Assembly: GCA_046593355.1 (NCBI GenBank)
Contig: JBKJNY010000044.1
Location: forward strand, 96,352-160,351
Length of the DNA: 64,000 nt
From: SXOA01 sp046593355
GTDB taxonomy: Bacteria > Planctomycetota > Planctomycetia > Pirellulales > Pirellulaceae
Direction: 5' to 3'
Below, one piece after another: positions 25,481-32,297 of this stretch (the first letter of the stretch is position 1; each line of letters begins with the position of its first letter). The translations under genes were made by a program, and so were the position numbers. The notes beneath the pieces are model-generated. The model worked only from the letters and a program-made list of their open reading frames with translations. It was not told the DNA's origin and searched no databases.

Positions 25481-26353
25481 ATGACCTTTCGCAAACCCAA
25501 ATACGAGCCTCCCCGCCGAGCCATTCTCGAGCCGCCGAGCGCCGAGTCGCTGGGACTCTCCGACCTCGCGCCCGATGAGGGGGACGATGCCGGCATCTCG
25601 CTGGAAGAGCTGGGCCAGACCTATGCGGCGCTCCTGTCGAAGGGGGCGGACCCATATCCTGAGGAAAGGGCAGACTCGCCTTCCGAGAACGCCTTCTTTG
25701 CGGAAGCGCTGGCAGGTTCGAGTCTCCCCGCGAATGGCGATCTGGAAGAGCGCGAAACCCCAAGCGTTTCAGGAACGTCGCTCGGACAAGCCCCCCTGCG
25801 AAGGGTCGTCGATGGCGATGACGACCGCGGGTGCGAAATTACCCCCCGGAGCATCTTGGAAGCCATTCTGTTCGTCGGCCATCCCCAGTGCGAGCCACTT
25901 TCCAGTCAGCAAATTGCCGGTCTGATGCGGGGGGTGAACGCGGACGAAGTGGACGAGCTAGTCCGCGAGCTTAACGAGAATTACACCGCCGAGGCTGCCC
26001 CTTATTTGATTCAGTCCCGCGGAGCCGGCTACCTGCTGGAGTTGCGGGAGGAATTCGCTCCCCTCCGGGACAGGTTCTACGGCCGCATCAAGGAGGTCCG
26101 CCTGACCCAGGGAGCCATCGATGTCCTGGCCATCATCGCCTACAACCAGCCCATCACCTTGCAGGAGATCGATCGCATCCGTGGGCGGTCCAGCGGAGCC
26201 GCCATTTCCCAGTTGGTCCGCCGGGACATCCTGGCGTACGAGCGAGCGGAAGGGAAAGGAGCCAAGCCAACGTATCGGACCACGGAGCGGTTCCTGGATC
26301 TTTATGGGCTCGAGAGCCTGGACGATTTGCCCCAAGTGGATCGTCCATTGTAA
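25481..26353 (+). CDS. scpB: segregation and condensation protein ScpB with long N-terminal extension
   Basis: Kleisin-interacting winged-helix protein of the SMC-ScpAB chromosome condensation complex. The conserved part covers about residues 120-275: RSILEAILFVGHPQCEPLSSQQIAGLMRG, LRDRFYGRIKEVRLTQGAIDVLAIIAYNQPIT, and GRSSGAAISQLVRRDILAYER. The preceding 115 or so residues are acidic and low in complexity (many Glu, Ser, Pro), which makes the 290-residue protein longer than the usual ScpB of about 200. A GTG at 25460 is an alternative start. scpA and smc are not in the window. A hairpin-type repeat (CCCCGCGT/ACGCGGGG) lies just upstream. Confidence 0.9.
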   Translation: MTFRKPKYEPPRRAILEPPSAESLGLSDLAPDEGDDAGISLEELGQTYAALLSKGADPYPEERADSPSENAFFAEALAGSSLPANGDLEERETPSVSGTSLGQAPLRRVVDGDDDRGCEITPRSILEAILFVGHPQCEPLSSQQIAGLMRGVNADEVDELVRELNENYTAEAAPYLIQSRGAGYLLELREEFAPLRDRFYGRIKEVRLTQGAIDVLAIIAYNQPITLQEIDRIRGRSSGAAISQLVRRDILAYERAEGKGAKPTYRTTERFLDLYGLESLDDLPQVDRPL

Positions 26354-26615
26354 CGATTGTGGCAATTCTTCCGCGCGGCCAGCCGCTGCCAGCACTTTTC
26401 GCAACTCTTGACAGCAGAACGTGTTGCGACGCGAGGTTGCGCCCAAAGAGAAGACGTGATGACGCCCCGCCAAATGACTACTAGAATAGAAGACGCCCCC
26501 CAATGCCTGTTTTGGCTTGGCGGCAAAGACTACGGCGCTGTGAACAAGCCTCCGGCACTCCATCTGCTTTAGCTCCCTGCAGCTAAAGCTCACTGCCGGT
26601 TTGCTTGTCCCCTTT
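26354..26615. other. 262-bp intergenic region upstream of rpe
   Basis: No gene supported. A small palindrome TTTAGCT-CCCTGC-AGCTAAA is centred near 26578, 40 bp before the rpe start. Nothing else stands out. Confidence 0.4.
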
Positions 26616-27311
26616 ATGATACGACTCTCCACTCTTGATCGCCTCCGGCACTCGGTGCCGGCTGTGCTCCCTTCGCTCCTCCTTTGCGATTTCGGCAATT
26701 TGGAGCGGGAAGTGCGGCAGTTGGAGGAGGCGGGCGTGCCGGGCCTGCACTTGGATGTGATGGATGGCTCGTTTGTGCCCAACCTGTCCTATGGCATGCC
26801 CATTGTCGCGGCCATTCGCCGGCTGACGGACCTTCCGCTCGACGTTCACCTGATGATTCAGCGGCCGCAGAACTACGTGCGGCAGTTCCGCGAAGCCGGG
26901 GCGGACCACCTCACCATCCACATCGAGGCGGTCGAAGACCCCCGCCCCGTCCTGGAGCAAATCCGCTCCCTGGGCTGCGGGGCCGGCATCGCCCTCAACC
27001 CCCCCACTCCCATCTCCCGCCTGGAAGGTTGCCTGGACCTCTGCGACCTCGTGCTGGTCATGAGCGTGCAGGCCGGCTTTGGCGGGCAATCGTTCAACCC
27101 GGTCGCGCTCGACAAATTGCGGCAAGTCCGCGAGTTGGTCGCCGACGACGTGCTGCTGGAAATTGACGGCGGCATTAGCCCGGCCACCATTTCCCAGGCC
27201 AGTGCGGCCGGGGCGCAACTGTTCGTTGTTGGCTCGGCAATTTTTGGCAAACCCGATTATCAGCAGGCGGTCACGGAATTGACCCACCTGGCAACCCCAC
27301 AACCCGTTTGA
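26616..27311 (+). CDS. rpe: ribulose-phosphate 3-epimerase
   Basis: TIM-barrel enzyme interconverting ribulose-5-phosphate and xylulose-5-phosphate in the pentose phosphate pathway. The 231-residue product carries PSLLLCDFGNL near the N-terminus, LHLDVMDGSFVPNLSYG with metal ligand H45 and catalytic D47, DVHLMIQRP with H78, VMSVQAGFGGQSF and EIDGGI with D184. All catalytic and metal positions are present. The start ATG is at 26616; an upstream in-frame TTG at 26601 is less likely. A family A palindromic element begins 2 bp after the stop, and the histidine-phosphatase-like gene follows 77 bp downstream. Confidence 0.95.
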   Translation: MIRLSTLDRLRHSVPAVLPSLLLCDFGNLEREVRQLEEAGVPGLHLDVMDGSFVPNLSYGMPIVAAIRRLTDLPLDVHLMIQRPQNYVRQFREAGADHLTIHIEAVEDPRPVLEQIRSLGCGAGIALNPPTPISRLEGCLDLCDLVLVMSVQAGFGGQSFNPVALDKLRQVRELVADDVLLEIDGGISPATISQASAAGAQLFVVGSAIFGKPDYQQAVTELTHLATPQPV

Positions 27312-27312
27312 A

Positions 27313-27369
27313 AGTAGTCCGCTCACTCCGTGAGCGGACAGGCCTGCACACGGAGTGTGCAGGCTACTA
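27313..27369. repeat. double-hairpin palindromic element, family A copy 2
   Basis: AGTAG/CTACT outer stem, with GTCCGCTCAC-TCC-GTGAGCGGAC and GCCTGCACAC-GGA-GTGTGCAGGC. The second hairpin arm differs in outer bases from the other copies but keeps pairing. It starts immediately after the rpe stop and ends 20 bp before the next start codon. Confidence 0.9.
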
Positions 27370-27388
27370 TCAGGACATCCTCTCCCTT

Positions 27389-27991
27389 ATGGTACGCATC
27401 CTCCTCGTTCGCCCCGGCTCCACCGATTTTGATGAGCAGGGCCGGATTAAAGGCACCCTCGACATCCCCCTCAGCGAAGCCGGCAGCCTGCAAGTCACCC
27501 GCATTGTGCAGGAGCTCCACGAGACCAAAATCGACCAGGTCTACTCCTCTCCCTGCCGCTGTGCCGAGCAAACCGCCGCCATCCTGGCCGGCGACCACAA
27601 GCTTCGTGTCAAGCAGCTCAGCGAACTTCAGAACCTCGATCACGGCCTGTGGCACGGCAAGCTGATTGATGAAGTCCGCCACGGCCAGCCCAAGGTCTAC
27701 CGCCAACTGCAGGAACATCCGGAAACGGTCTGCCCGCCCGATGGGGAGCCCCTCGGCATTGCCTTCGACCGCGTGAAAACCGCCCTGGAACGCCTCATCA
27801 AGAAGAACCGCATCGGCACCATTGCCCTCGTCGTTCCCGAGCCGCTGTTCACGCTCGTCCGCAGCCTTTTGGAAGATGCCGAAGTCGGCGACCTCTGGAA
27901 AGCCGAGTGCGAAGAAGGAGGCTGGCACGCGATCGATGTCGAGCCCACGACGGATTTGACCTGGCGTGGGGCGGAACTTTCGAAGACCTAG
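27389..27991 (+). CDS. histidine-phosphatase-fold protein lacking both catalytic histidines
   Basis: A 200-residue protein with the phosphoglycerate mutase/histidine phosphatase layout: N-terminal VRILLVRPGSTDFDEQGRIKG, DIPLSEAG, VYSSPCRCAEQTAA, and NLDHGLWHGK. The invariant RHG is RPG here (P9 in place of the phospho-accepting His). The second catalytic His region, normally like VSHG, reads VVPEPLF (149-153). The protein is otherwise intact with normal coding character, so I infer a conserved non-catalytic member rather than a decayed gene. The start at 27389 is chosen over 27308 because upstream residues are encoded by the repeat. It follows rpe, which may indicate a sugar-phosphate link. 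Confidence 0.85.
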   Translation: MVRILLVRPGSTDFDEQGRIKGTLDIPLSEAGSLQVTRIVQELHETKIDQVYSSPCRCAEQTAAILAGDHKLRVKQLSELQNLDHGLWHGKLIDEVRHGQPKVYRQLQEHPETVCPPDGEPLGIAFDRVKTALERLIKKNRIGTIALVVPEPLFTLVRSLLEDAEVGDLWKAECEEGGWHAIDVEPTTDLTWRGAELSKT

Positions 27992-27995
27992 GTTA

Positions 27996-28072
27996 GTGGG
28001 GTAGCCTTCCAGGCTGCCCAGACATGAGTTTTCACAGGGCCGTATTCTGGGCAGGCTGGAAGCCTACCCCAC
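27996..28072. repeat. long inverted repeat between convergent genes
   Basis: Arms of about 25 bp (27996-28021 and 28047-28072) pair nearly perfectly around a loop of about 25 bases. The left arm reads GTGGGGTAGCCTTCCAGG and onward. It lies 4 bp after one stop and 7 bp before the opposite one, so it could act as a two-way terminator despite lacking a U-tract. Half of the same sequence recurs at about 48371-48393. Confidence 0.8.
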
Positions 28073-28078
28073 GACGGC

Positions 28079-28564
28079 TCACTTCCCCGCCGCGAACATC
28101 TCCGCGTACTCCAGTACCCAGGCGTCAATCGAATCGTGGAACTTGGCCTCATCGACCTCTTCCAGCTTCTCGTAATAGTTGCGGTTGAATGCCTCCTTGT
28201 TCCGGATCGTCCCCTTCGCCGCCAGCTCCAGCACATGCAGCGACGGCGAATACGGCCGGACGGTCATTTCCAGCCGGCTGTAGTTGCTGCTTCGCTGGCC
28301 GCCGACAATCCGCAGGTCGTCGCGGAAGCAGGCCCCGCCCCAGCCCTTGTCTCCGTAAATCGTCTCGTACTGAAATCCCGGAAACACGTTCGGCAGCCGC
28401 TTGATGCAGGCCTCGATCTGCTCGGAGAGCCTCAGCCGCAATTGCGAGTGGAGCCGCTTGCACTCCTCCTCGGTCATGGCCCGTTTCTGAGCCTCATGCG
28501 CACGGGCCTCCCCGCGCTTCTGCCCGCGCTCAATCGCCTGCCGGAGTCGGTCATCAAAGGACAT
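28079..28564 (-). CDS. hypothetical cytoplasmic protein
   Basis: A 161-residue product from ATG 28564 (MSFDDRLRQAIERGQKRGE). The N-terminal half is helical and charged (EAQKRAMTEEECKRLHSQ), and the middle has YETIYGDKGWGGACFRDDLRI. The C-terminus is again helical (DSIDAWVLEYAEMFAAGK). No signal peptide, membrane helix or metal motif. I do not recognise a named family. The convergent neighbour ends across the long inverted repeat. Confidence 0.7.
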   Translation of the reverse strand: MSFDDRLRQAIERGQKRGEARAHEAQKRAMTEEECKRLHSQLRLRLSEQIEACIKRLPNVFPGFQYETIYGDKGWGGACFRDDLRIVGGQRSSNYSRLEMTVRPYSPSLHVLELAAKGTIRNKEAFNRNYYEKLEEVDEAKFHDSIDAWVLEYAEMFAAGK

Positions 28565-28987
28565 GCCGCTTAGTGTAATCCTCCATCGCCGCCACTGGAA
28601 TCGTGCTGCCAGCACCCGCCCGCCGCCTCACTAACCCGAAGCGCCAGCGAGGGAGTCCACCACTAACCACCTGCCCAGCACGTCGGCGTCGCATCCGCGC
28701 GATAACCGGCTGATAAGTCAGCCTTGATGCCGGTTTTCGCGTCCGTGTTTTGATACATCCTGTATCGCGCGCCCGCTCGCAACCCCTTGCCCCCCTTCCA
28801 CTTCCGCCCCACCACCGCCCGCAACCAGGCCGGTATCAGCGACTTTCTTGATACCACCCCAACCCACCCCATTCCGGGGGATGTATCACCGATTTGATAA
28901 CCTGTTTTTCAAACACACTTACACAATCACCCAGCCTCTTAGCGGCACATTTTCTTCCCTTACCACCAACTTGTCAAAGAGCCCGCG

Positions 28988-29040
28988 CTGGAGTCCCGCC
29001 TTCAGGCGGTCCCCAACTGAAAACTGAAAACTGAAAACTG
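28988..29040. repeat. CCGCCTTCAGGCGG hairpin plus GAAAACT tandem units
   Basis: A short hairpin (CCGCC-TTCA-GGCGG) is followed by four GAAAACT-type 7-bp units. A second block of the same composition is at 29169-29226, and the hairpin sequence occurs as both arms of the element at 38738-38793. Confidence 0.75.
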
Positions 29041-29055
29041 CACCCTAACCCTGCC

Positions 29056-29141
29056 TGTTGAAACTTTTCCCCCCTGTTTCAACACCCCCCTCGGGGAGAA
29101 AACAGGGGTCCGTGTTGAATCGCCTCCCCCCTCTTTCAACA
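29056..29141. repeat. two imperfect 29-bp dyads separated by 28 bp
   Basis: Copies at 29056-29084 and 29113-29141 each have TGTTGAA at the left, TTCAACA at the right and a shared TCCCCCCT core; they differ at about seven positions. Possible protein-binding sites or hairpins; not a CRISPR array. Confidence 0.6.
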
Positions 29142-29168
29142 CCAGGGGGGTATTCTTCCCTCCTCCCG

Positions 29169-29226
29169 CTGGAGTCCCGCCTTCAGGCGGCTCCCGCTGA
29201 AAACTGAACACTGAAAACCGAACACT
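29169..29226. repeat. second CCGCCTTCAGGCGG hairpin plus GAAAACT-like units
   Basis: Same composition as the block at 28988-29040, with diverged units (GAACACT, GAAAACC). The pair suggests a local duplication of about 180 bp period. Confidence 0.7.
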
Positions 29227-29539
29227 ACCCCTACTACTGTACGTAAGTTTATACATCCCGGTTGGCACATGCAAGCCCTTGCCCACCAGAATTCCGGAAA
29301 TTTCCTCGACCCTCCTTCGACAACGAATCCTGGACCCGCCGCACCGCGACCCAATTCGGGTTAGAGTTCGCCTCGCGCCCTCGCGGCAGACCCCTTAAAC
29401 CCAAGGAAAAGTAGAATGTCCCCGTTGTTTTGCCTAGGAAAGTGGACGTAATGAGGAAACGGCCTTTCGTTGCATTTTCTTGCAACTCGCCTAGAATACG
29501 CGGGCCGAACCACCACTCACGACCGAAGGTTTCTCCCCG

Positions 29540-30382
29540 ATGGCTAAGAAACTCGTTTTCATTTCCCATATCACCGAAGAAAAAGAAATCGCCCTGGCGT
29601 TCAAGGCAATCGTCGAAAAAGCATTCTTGGGGATGATAGACGTATTTGTTTCCAGCGACCCTAAGAGCTTGTCGATGGGAACGGTCTGGCTAAATGAAAT
29701 CAAGGATGCTTTGACTGCTTGCGACGTGGAACTAGTCTTTACGAGTCCAACGTCACTCATACGCCAGTGGATCAATTTTGAAGCTGGGGCCGGATGGATT
29801 CGCAAGATTCCAGTAATCCCGATTTGTCACTCTGGATCGACTCCCAACAATTGCTTGCCAATTCTCAACACCTTACAGGGTGGAACAGCAACCAGCGAAC
29901 AAGAAATGAAAAACGTGTTTTTGCTGTTGGCAAAGACGCTTGGCTGCGAGGTGCCGGCAGTGGATTTCAGTGAGTTCATTGCGACCGTTGAGGCTTTTGA
30001 ATTAACGTCGGAAAAGATTGTTCAGGCTGAACGCAAGGCACTCACGACCGAAACTGAAGGCTTGCAAGATTATGAGCTTGCCACACTGATGGCATGTGGA
30101 AATGTAGCTGTCACTCCCACCGAAGACATTCGGGTTGACTCGGTACGGAGACGCATGCAAGAGGCTAATTACGCCCCGATTGCTACTACTTTAGGCATCG
30201 CTGCATTGGAGCGGAAGGGACTTCTTGAGACACACGGTGACTATGCCGACGAAGACCGGTACATTCCGCCGCTTTGCCGAATCACCAAGCCTGGGTGGGC
30301 ATTTCTTGAAGAGAATACGGATAAGATTGTATTGCAGTATCGACAATCTCCGCCAGCCCCGCCCGACGACATCCCCTTTTGA
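29540..30382 (+). CDS. TIR-domain protein with C-terminal winged-helix-like region
   Basis: A 280-residue cytoplasmic protein. The N-terminal about 130 residues read as a TIR domain: KLVFISHITEEKEIA, IDVFVSSDPKSLSMGTVWLNEI, ALTACDVELVFTSP, and RQWINFEAGAGW, where the Glu is at the position of the TIR NADase catalytic residue. The C-terminal part (180-275) has a helical segment and LGIAALERKGLLETHGDY...FLEENTDKI, compatible with a winged helix. Base composition is lower in GC than flanking genes, suggesting transfer. Standalone TIR proteins can be anti-phage effectors; no sensor gene is adjacent, so a defence role is inferred. Confidence 0.78.
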   Translation: MAKKLVFISHITEEKEIALAFKAIVEKAFLGMIDVFVSSDPKSLSMGTVWLNEIKDALTACDVELVFTSPTSLIRQWINFEAGAGWIRKIPVIPICHSGSTPNNCLPILNTLQGGTATSEQEMKNVFLLLAKTLGCEVPAVDFSEFIATVEAFELTSEKIVQAERKALTTETEGLQDYELATLMACGNVAVTPTEDIRVDSVRRRMQEANYAPIATTLGIAALERKGLLETHGDYADEDRYIPPLCRITKPGWAFLEENTDKIVLQYRQSPPAPPDDIPF

Positions 30383-30422
30383 CTGTGAACCCTATAGTTC
30401 GGCGGCATGTCTGTGAACTGTA

Positions 30423-30493
30423 AGAGGCTCTGACAAAACCCAGGAAATTGCCCAGTTTCCCAGAGTCTCCTGGGGGTTTTGTCAGGGCCTCTA
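30423..30493. repeat. 71-bp inverted-repeat element
   Basis: Arms of about 23 bp: AGAGGCTCTGACAAAACCC and onward at 30423-30445, and its near-complement ending TTTTGTCAGGGCCTCT at 30468-30492. It could be a transposon-end or MITE-like remnant, or a strong hairpin ending the TIR transcript. The right end abuts the AAGGAG ribosome site of the next small gene. Confidence 0.7.
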
Positions 30494-30505
30494 AGGAGAA
30501 ACCCG

Positions 30506-30742
30506 GTGAGCAAAATGAAATCAGGAAAGCGGCGGCTATTTGGTCCGTCGATGGATATTAGCCACTTTAACGCCTGTTTGCATTTCGCCAGCGATGGCTG
30601 GGAACTGTACTCACATGGGTACGATGAAGCGGCGAAAGCTCTATACAAGCGGATTGTTTACCGTCGCGGGACGAAGGGGAAGAAAGGGGGACAGGTCCAT
30701 ATTTCACTACTTGCTACGCTGACGACATCTGCCACCGCCTGA
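30506..30742 (+). CDS. small hypothetical protein, C-terminus repeat-encoded
   Basis: A 78-residue product from GTG 30506, which has AAGGAG 7 nt upstream. The first 52 residues (MSKMKSGKRR... HFNACLHFASDGWELYSHGYDEAAKALYKRIVYRRG) look like protein. The remaining residues are read through the left arm of the inverted repeat at 30668-30826, so the gene is probably truncated by that element. Function unknown. Confidence 0.45.
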   Translation: MSKMKSGKRRLFGPSMDISHFNACLHFASDGWELYSHGYDEAAKALYKRIVYRRGTKGKKGGQVHISLLATLTTSATA

Positions 30743-30826
30743 CGACTAATACGCTTCCCGATGCCGACGGTGGGACCATAGATATAATATATGGACCCGT
30801 CCCTTTTGTCCCTCCCTTTTGTCCCT
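30668..30826. repeat. about 160-bp inverted-repeat element (MITE-like)
   Basis: The left arm (30668-30702) contains GGGACAGGTCCATAT, and the right arm (about 30789-30826) contains ATATGGACCCGTCCC followed by TTTTGTCCC twice. The arms pair over most of their length and enclose about 85 bp with no coding capacity. Consistent with a non-autonomous mobile element. Confidence 0.6.
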
Positions 30827-30897
30827 CCTGATCGACGCTCGCTCACTCGTATCAGCGGCCTTAAGGCACGCTAACGGTGAGAGCATTTCCCGGCCGG

Positions 30898-31242
30898 TCA
30901 TGCAGGCCTTCTCGCTTGTTGTCGAGATTGGCCCTCATTTTTATCAGACCTGACATCGCTCAGCTTGCCCCCCACGGCGAACAGCCCTCGAAACAGCAAG
31001 TCGAGAGAGACGTTGTCCGCACCGATTTCCATTTTGGCCACGCGGGATTGGCTGGACTTAATCTTGTCCGCGAGTTGCTGCTGCGTCAGACGCCGCTTCA
31101 GACGCAAGCGGCGGACGGTGCGGCTCACGGAGAGTCGCAGGTCCACGAGGCGGCGTTCTTCCTCGGAGAGGCCGAGAAAATCTTCCGCGTCGCCAATTCG
31201 ATAGCCGGCAGCCTCAAGGGCCTTTCGCTTTGTCTTGTCCAT
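30898..31242 (-). CDS. XRE-family helix-turn-helix regulator
   Basis: A 114-residue DNA-binding protein. The helix-turn-helix lies at about 48-75 (RLKRRLTQQQLADKIKSSQSRVAKMEIGADNVS), preceded by EAAGYRIGDAEDFLGLSEEERRLVDLRLSVS, a layout common in antitoxins of HigBA-like pairs. AAGGAG precedes the ATG. No toxin gene is adjacent in the expected position, so it is an orphan here. Autoregulation is likely for the family but not shown by sequence. Confidence 0.85.
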   Translation of the reverse strand: MDKTKRKALEAAGYRIGDAEDFLGLSEEERRLVDLRLSVSRTVRRLRLKRRLTQQQLADKIKSSQSRVAKMEIGADNVSLDLLFRGLFAVGGKLSDVRSDKNEGQSRQQARRPA

Positions 31243-31343
31243 GTCTTTTCTCCTTGGCCGCTACTGCCTGGCTAAAATGCCGCAGCTAGGCGCATGCAGT
31301 GTATAGCGCGTCATTCCCTCGCTGGCGCGTCGGGCTGGTGTCG

Positions 31344-32138
31344 TCACGGCAACAAAATCCTCGCGCCGCTTCCCGCCGCAACACCTCCCCCCACTCGCCG
31401 GGCCTTGATGCGGATGTATGGCGCGACGAAGCGGCTGCGGTGGCCGAAGTCGCCGGGGGGTTCACCGGCTTTGGCGTGCAGGGGCTCGACGACGTCCTCG
31501 ATCACGAAGCCGCTGCGGCAGAGGTGGCCGAGGATTTCTTCCCAGCGGTGCAGATACTCCAGCGTCCCTTCCTCCCGGTGCGGGCTGCCGACGACGGGGG
31601 GCAGCGGGCCAGCGCGATAGTAGGGCTCGGTCAGTTCATAGCCCCGGGCGGTCGGCTGGATTTCCGCTTGCAGGCTGGTCGGACTTTTGTGCTGACTGAT
31701 GTAGAGGCCGCCGCCGCGGGTGACGCGGGCGACTTCCCGATAGACCGGGGCGATCTCCGGCACGTAGCAGGTGCTGACCGGCTGGATGACGATGTCGAAC
31801 TCCCCCGCGGCCAGCGGCAGCTCGTCCATTGAAGCCTCCACCGTTCGCAGCGCCAGCCGCCGCTCGGCCGCCACCAGCCGGTCGAGTTCCAGCATGGCGG
31901 GGCTGATATCCACCACGGTCACATCCGCCCCCGCCGCGGCATACAGCGGCCCATGCTTTCCTCCCCCCGCCGCCAGGCAGAGCAGCCGCTTGCCGCGAAT
32001 ATCCCCACCCAGCCAGCCGAGCCCGTCCACGGTCTTCAGCGGATCGGCAAAATCCTCGTCCTTGGCCGGGCGCGTGAAGCACTCTCCCTCCCGGACCCGC
32101 TCGTCCCAAGCTCGGCGATTGTGGGCGTGAATGGACAT
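31344..32138 (-). CDS. class I SAM-dependent methyltransferase
   Basis: A 264-residue cytoplasmic enzyme. SAM-binding motif I is LLCLAAGGGKHGPL (52-65), with the acidic residue D77 (TVVDISPAM), and motif III-like FDIVIQPVSTCYVPEI; RGGGLYISQHKSP follows. The N-terminus SIHAHNRRAWDERVREGECFTRPA is typical of a subgroup of small-molecule methyltransferases. The substrate is unknown. The C-terminus (VGGGVAAGSGARILLP) may be read through intergenic sequence, since it enters a copy of the CTCGCTGGCGC repeat region nearby. Confidence 0.85.
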   Translation of the reverse strand: MSIHAHNRRAWDERVREGECFTRPAKDEDFADPLKTVDGLGWLGGDIRGKRLLCLAAGGGKHGPLYAAAGADVTVVDISPAMLELDRLVAAERRLALRTVEASMDELPLAAGEFDIVIQPVSTCYVPEIAPVYREVARVTRGGGLYISQHKSPTSLQAEIQPTARGYELTEPYYRAGPLPPVVGSPHREEGTLEYLHRWEEILGHLCRSGFVIEDVVEPLHAKAGEPPGDFGHRSRFVAPYIRIKARRVGGGVAAGSGARILLP

Positions 32139-32297
32139 TATGACTCTTAATCTTAATCTTACTCTTCATCTTAATCTTCTACGTCCCAACGGCTCCGCAA
32201 ACTCTTGCGTTTCGCCCACGAAGCGCGTTACGATGCCGATACCCGCCGACCTGGGGTATTCGCCCCAAGGCATCGGCGGTTGAAATCGAGGTGCTCT

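Larger units (their letters stand above)
28565..29539. other. 975-bp gene-poor region rich in short repeats
   Basis: No gene is supported. Two similar blocks, at 28988-29040 and 29169-29226, each start with CTGGAGTCCCGCCTTCAGG and continue into runs of GAAAACT-like units. Between them lie two imperfect 29-bp dyads (29056-29084 and 29113-29141) with ends TGTTGAA/TTCAACA around a C-run. A copy of the GAAGCGCCAGCGA motif is at about 28637-28651. The region marks the left border of the accessory island containing the TIR gene. Confidence 0.6.

Noticed and set aside
28663..28872. Small minus-strand gene of 69 codons
   Set aside because: Basic, low-complexity product with no ribosome site, in a repeat-rich gap.
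29056..29141. CRISPR array
   Set aside because: Only two copies with several mismatches, both self-complementary, and no cas genes in the window.
30423..30826. Intact insertion sequence
   Set aside because: Inverted repeats are present but no transposase gene lies between them.
30506..30898. Toxin partner for the XRE regulator
   Set aside because: The only nearby small frame is on the opposite strand, lacks a RelE/HigB-like pattern and is partly repeat-encoded.
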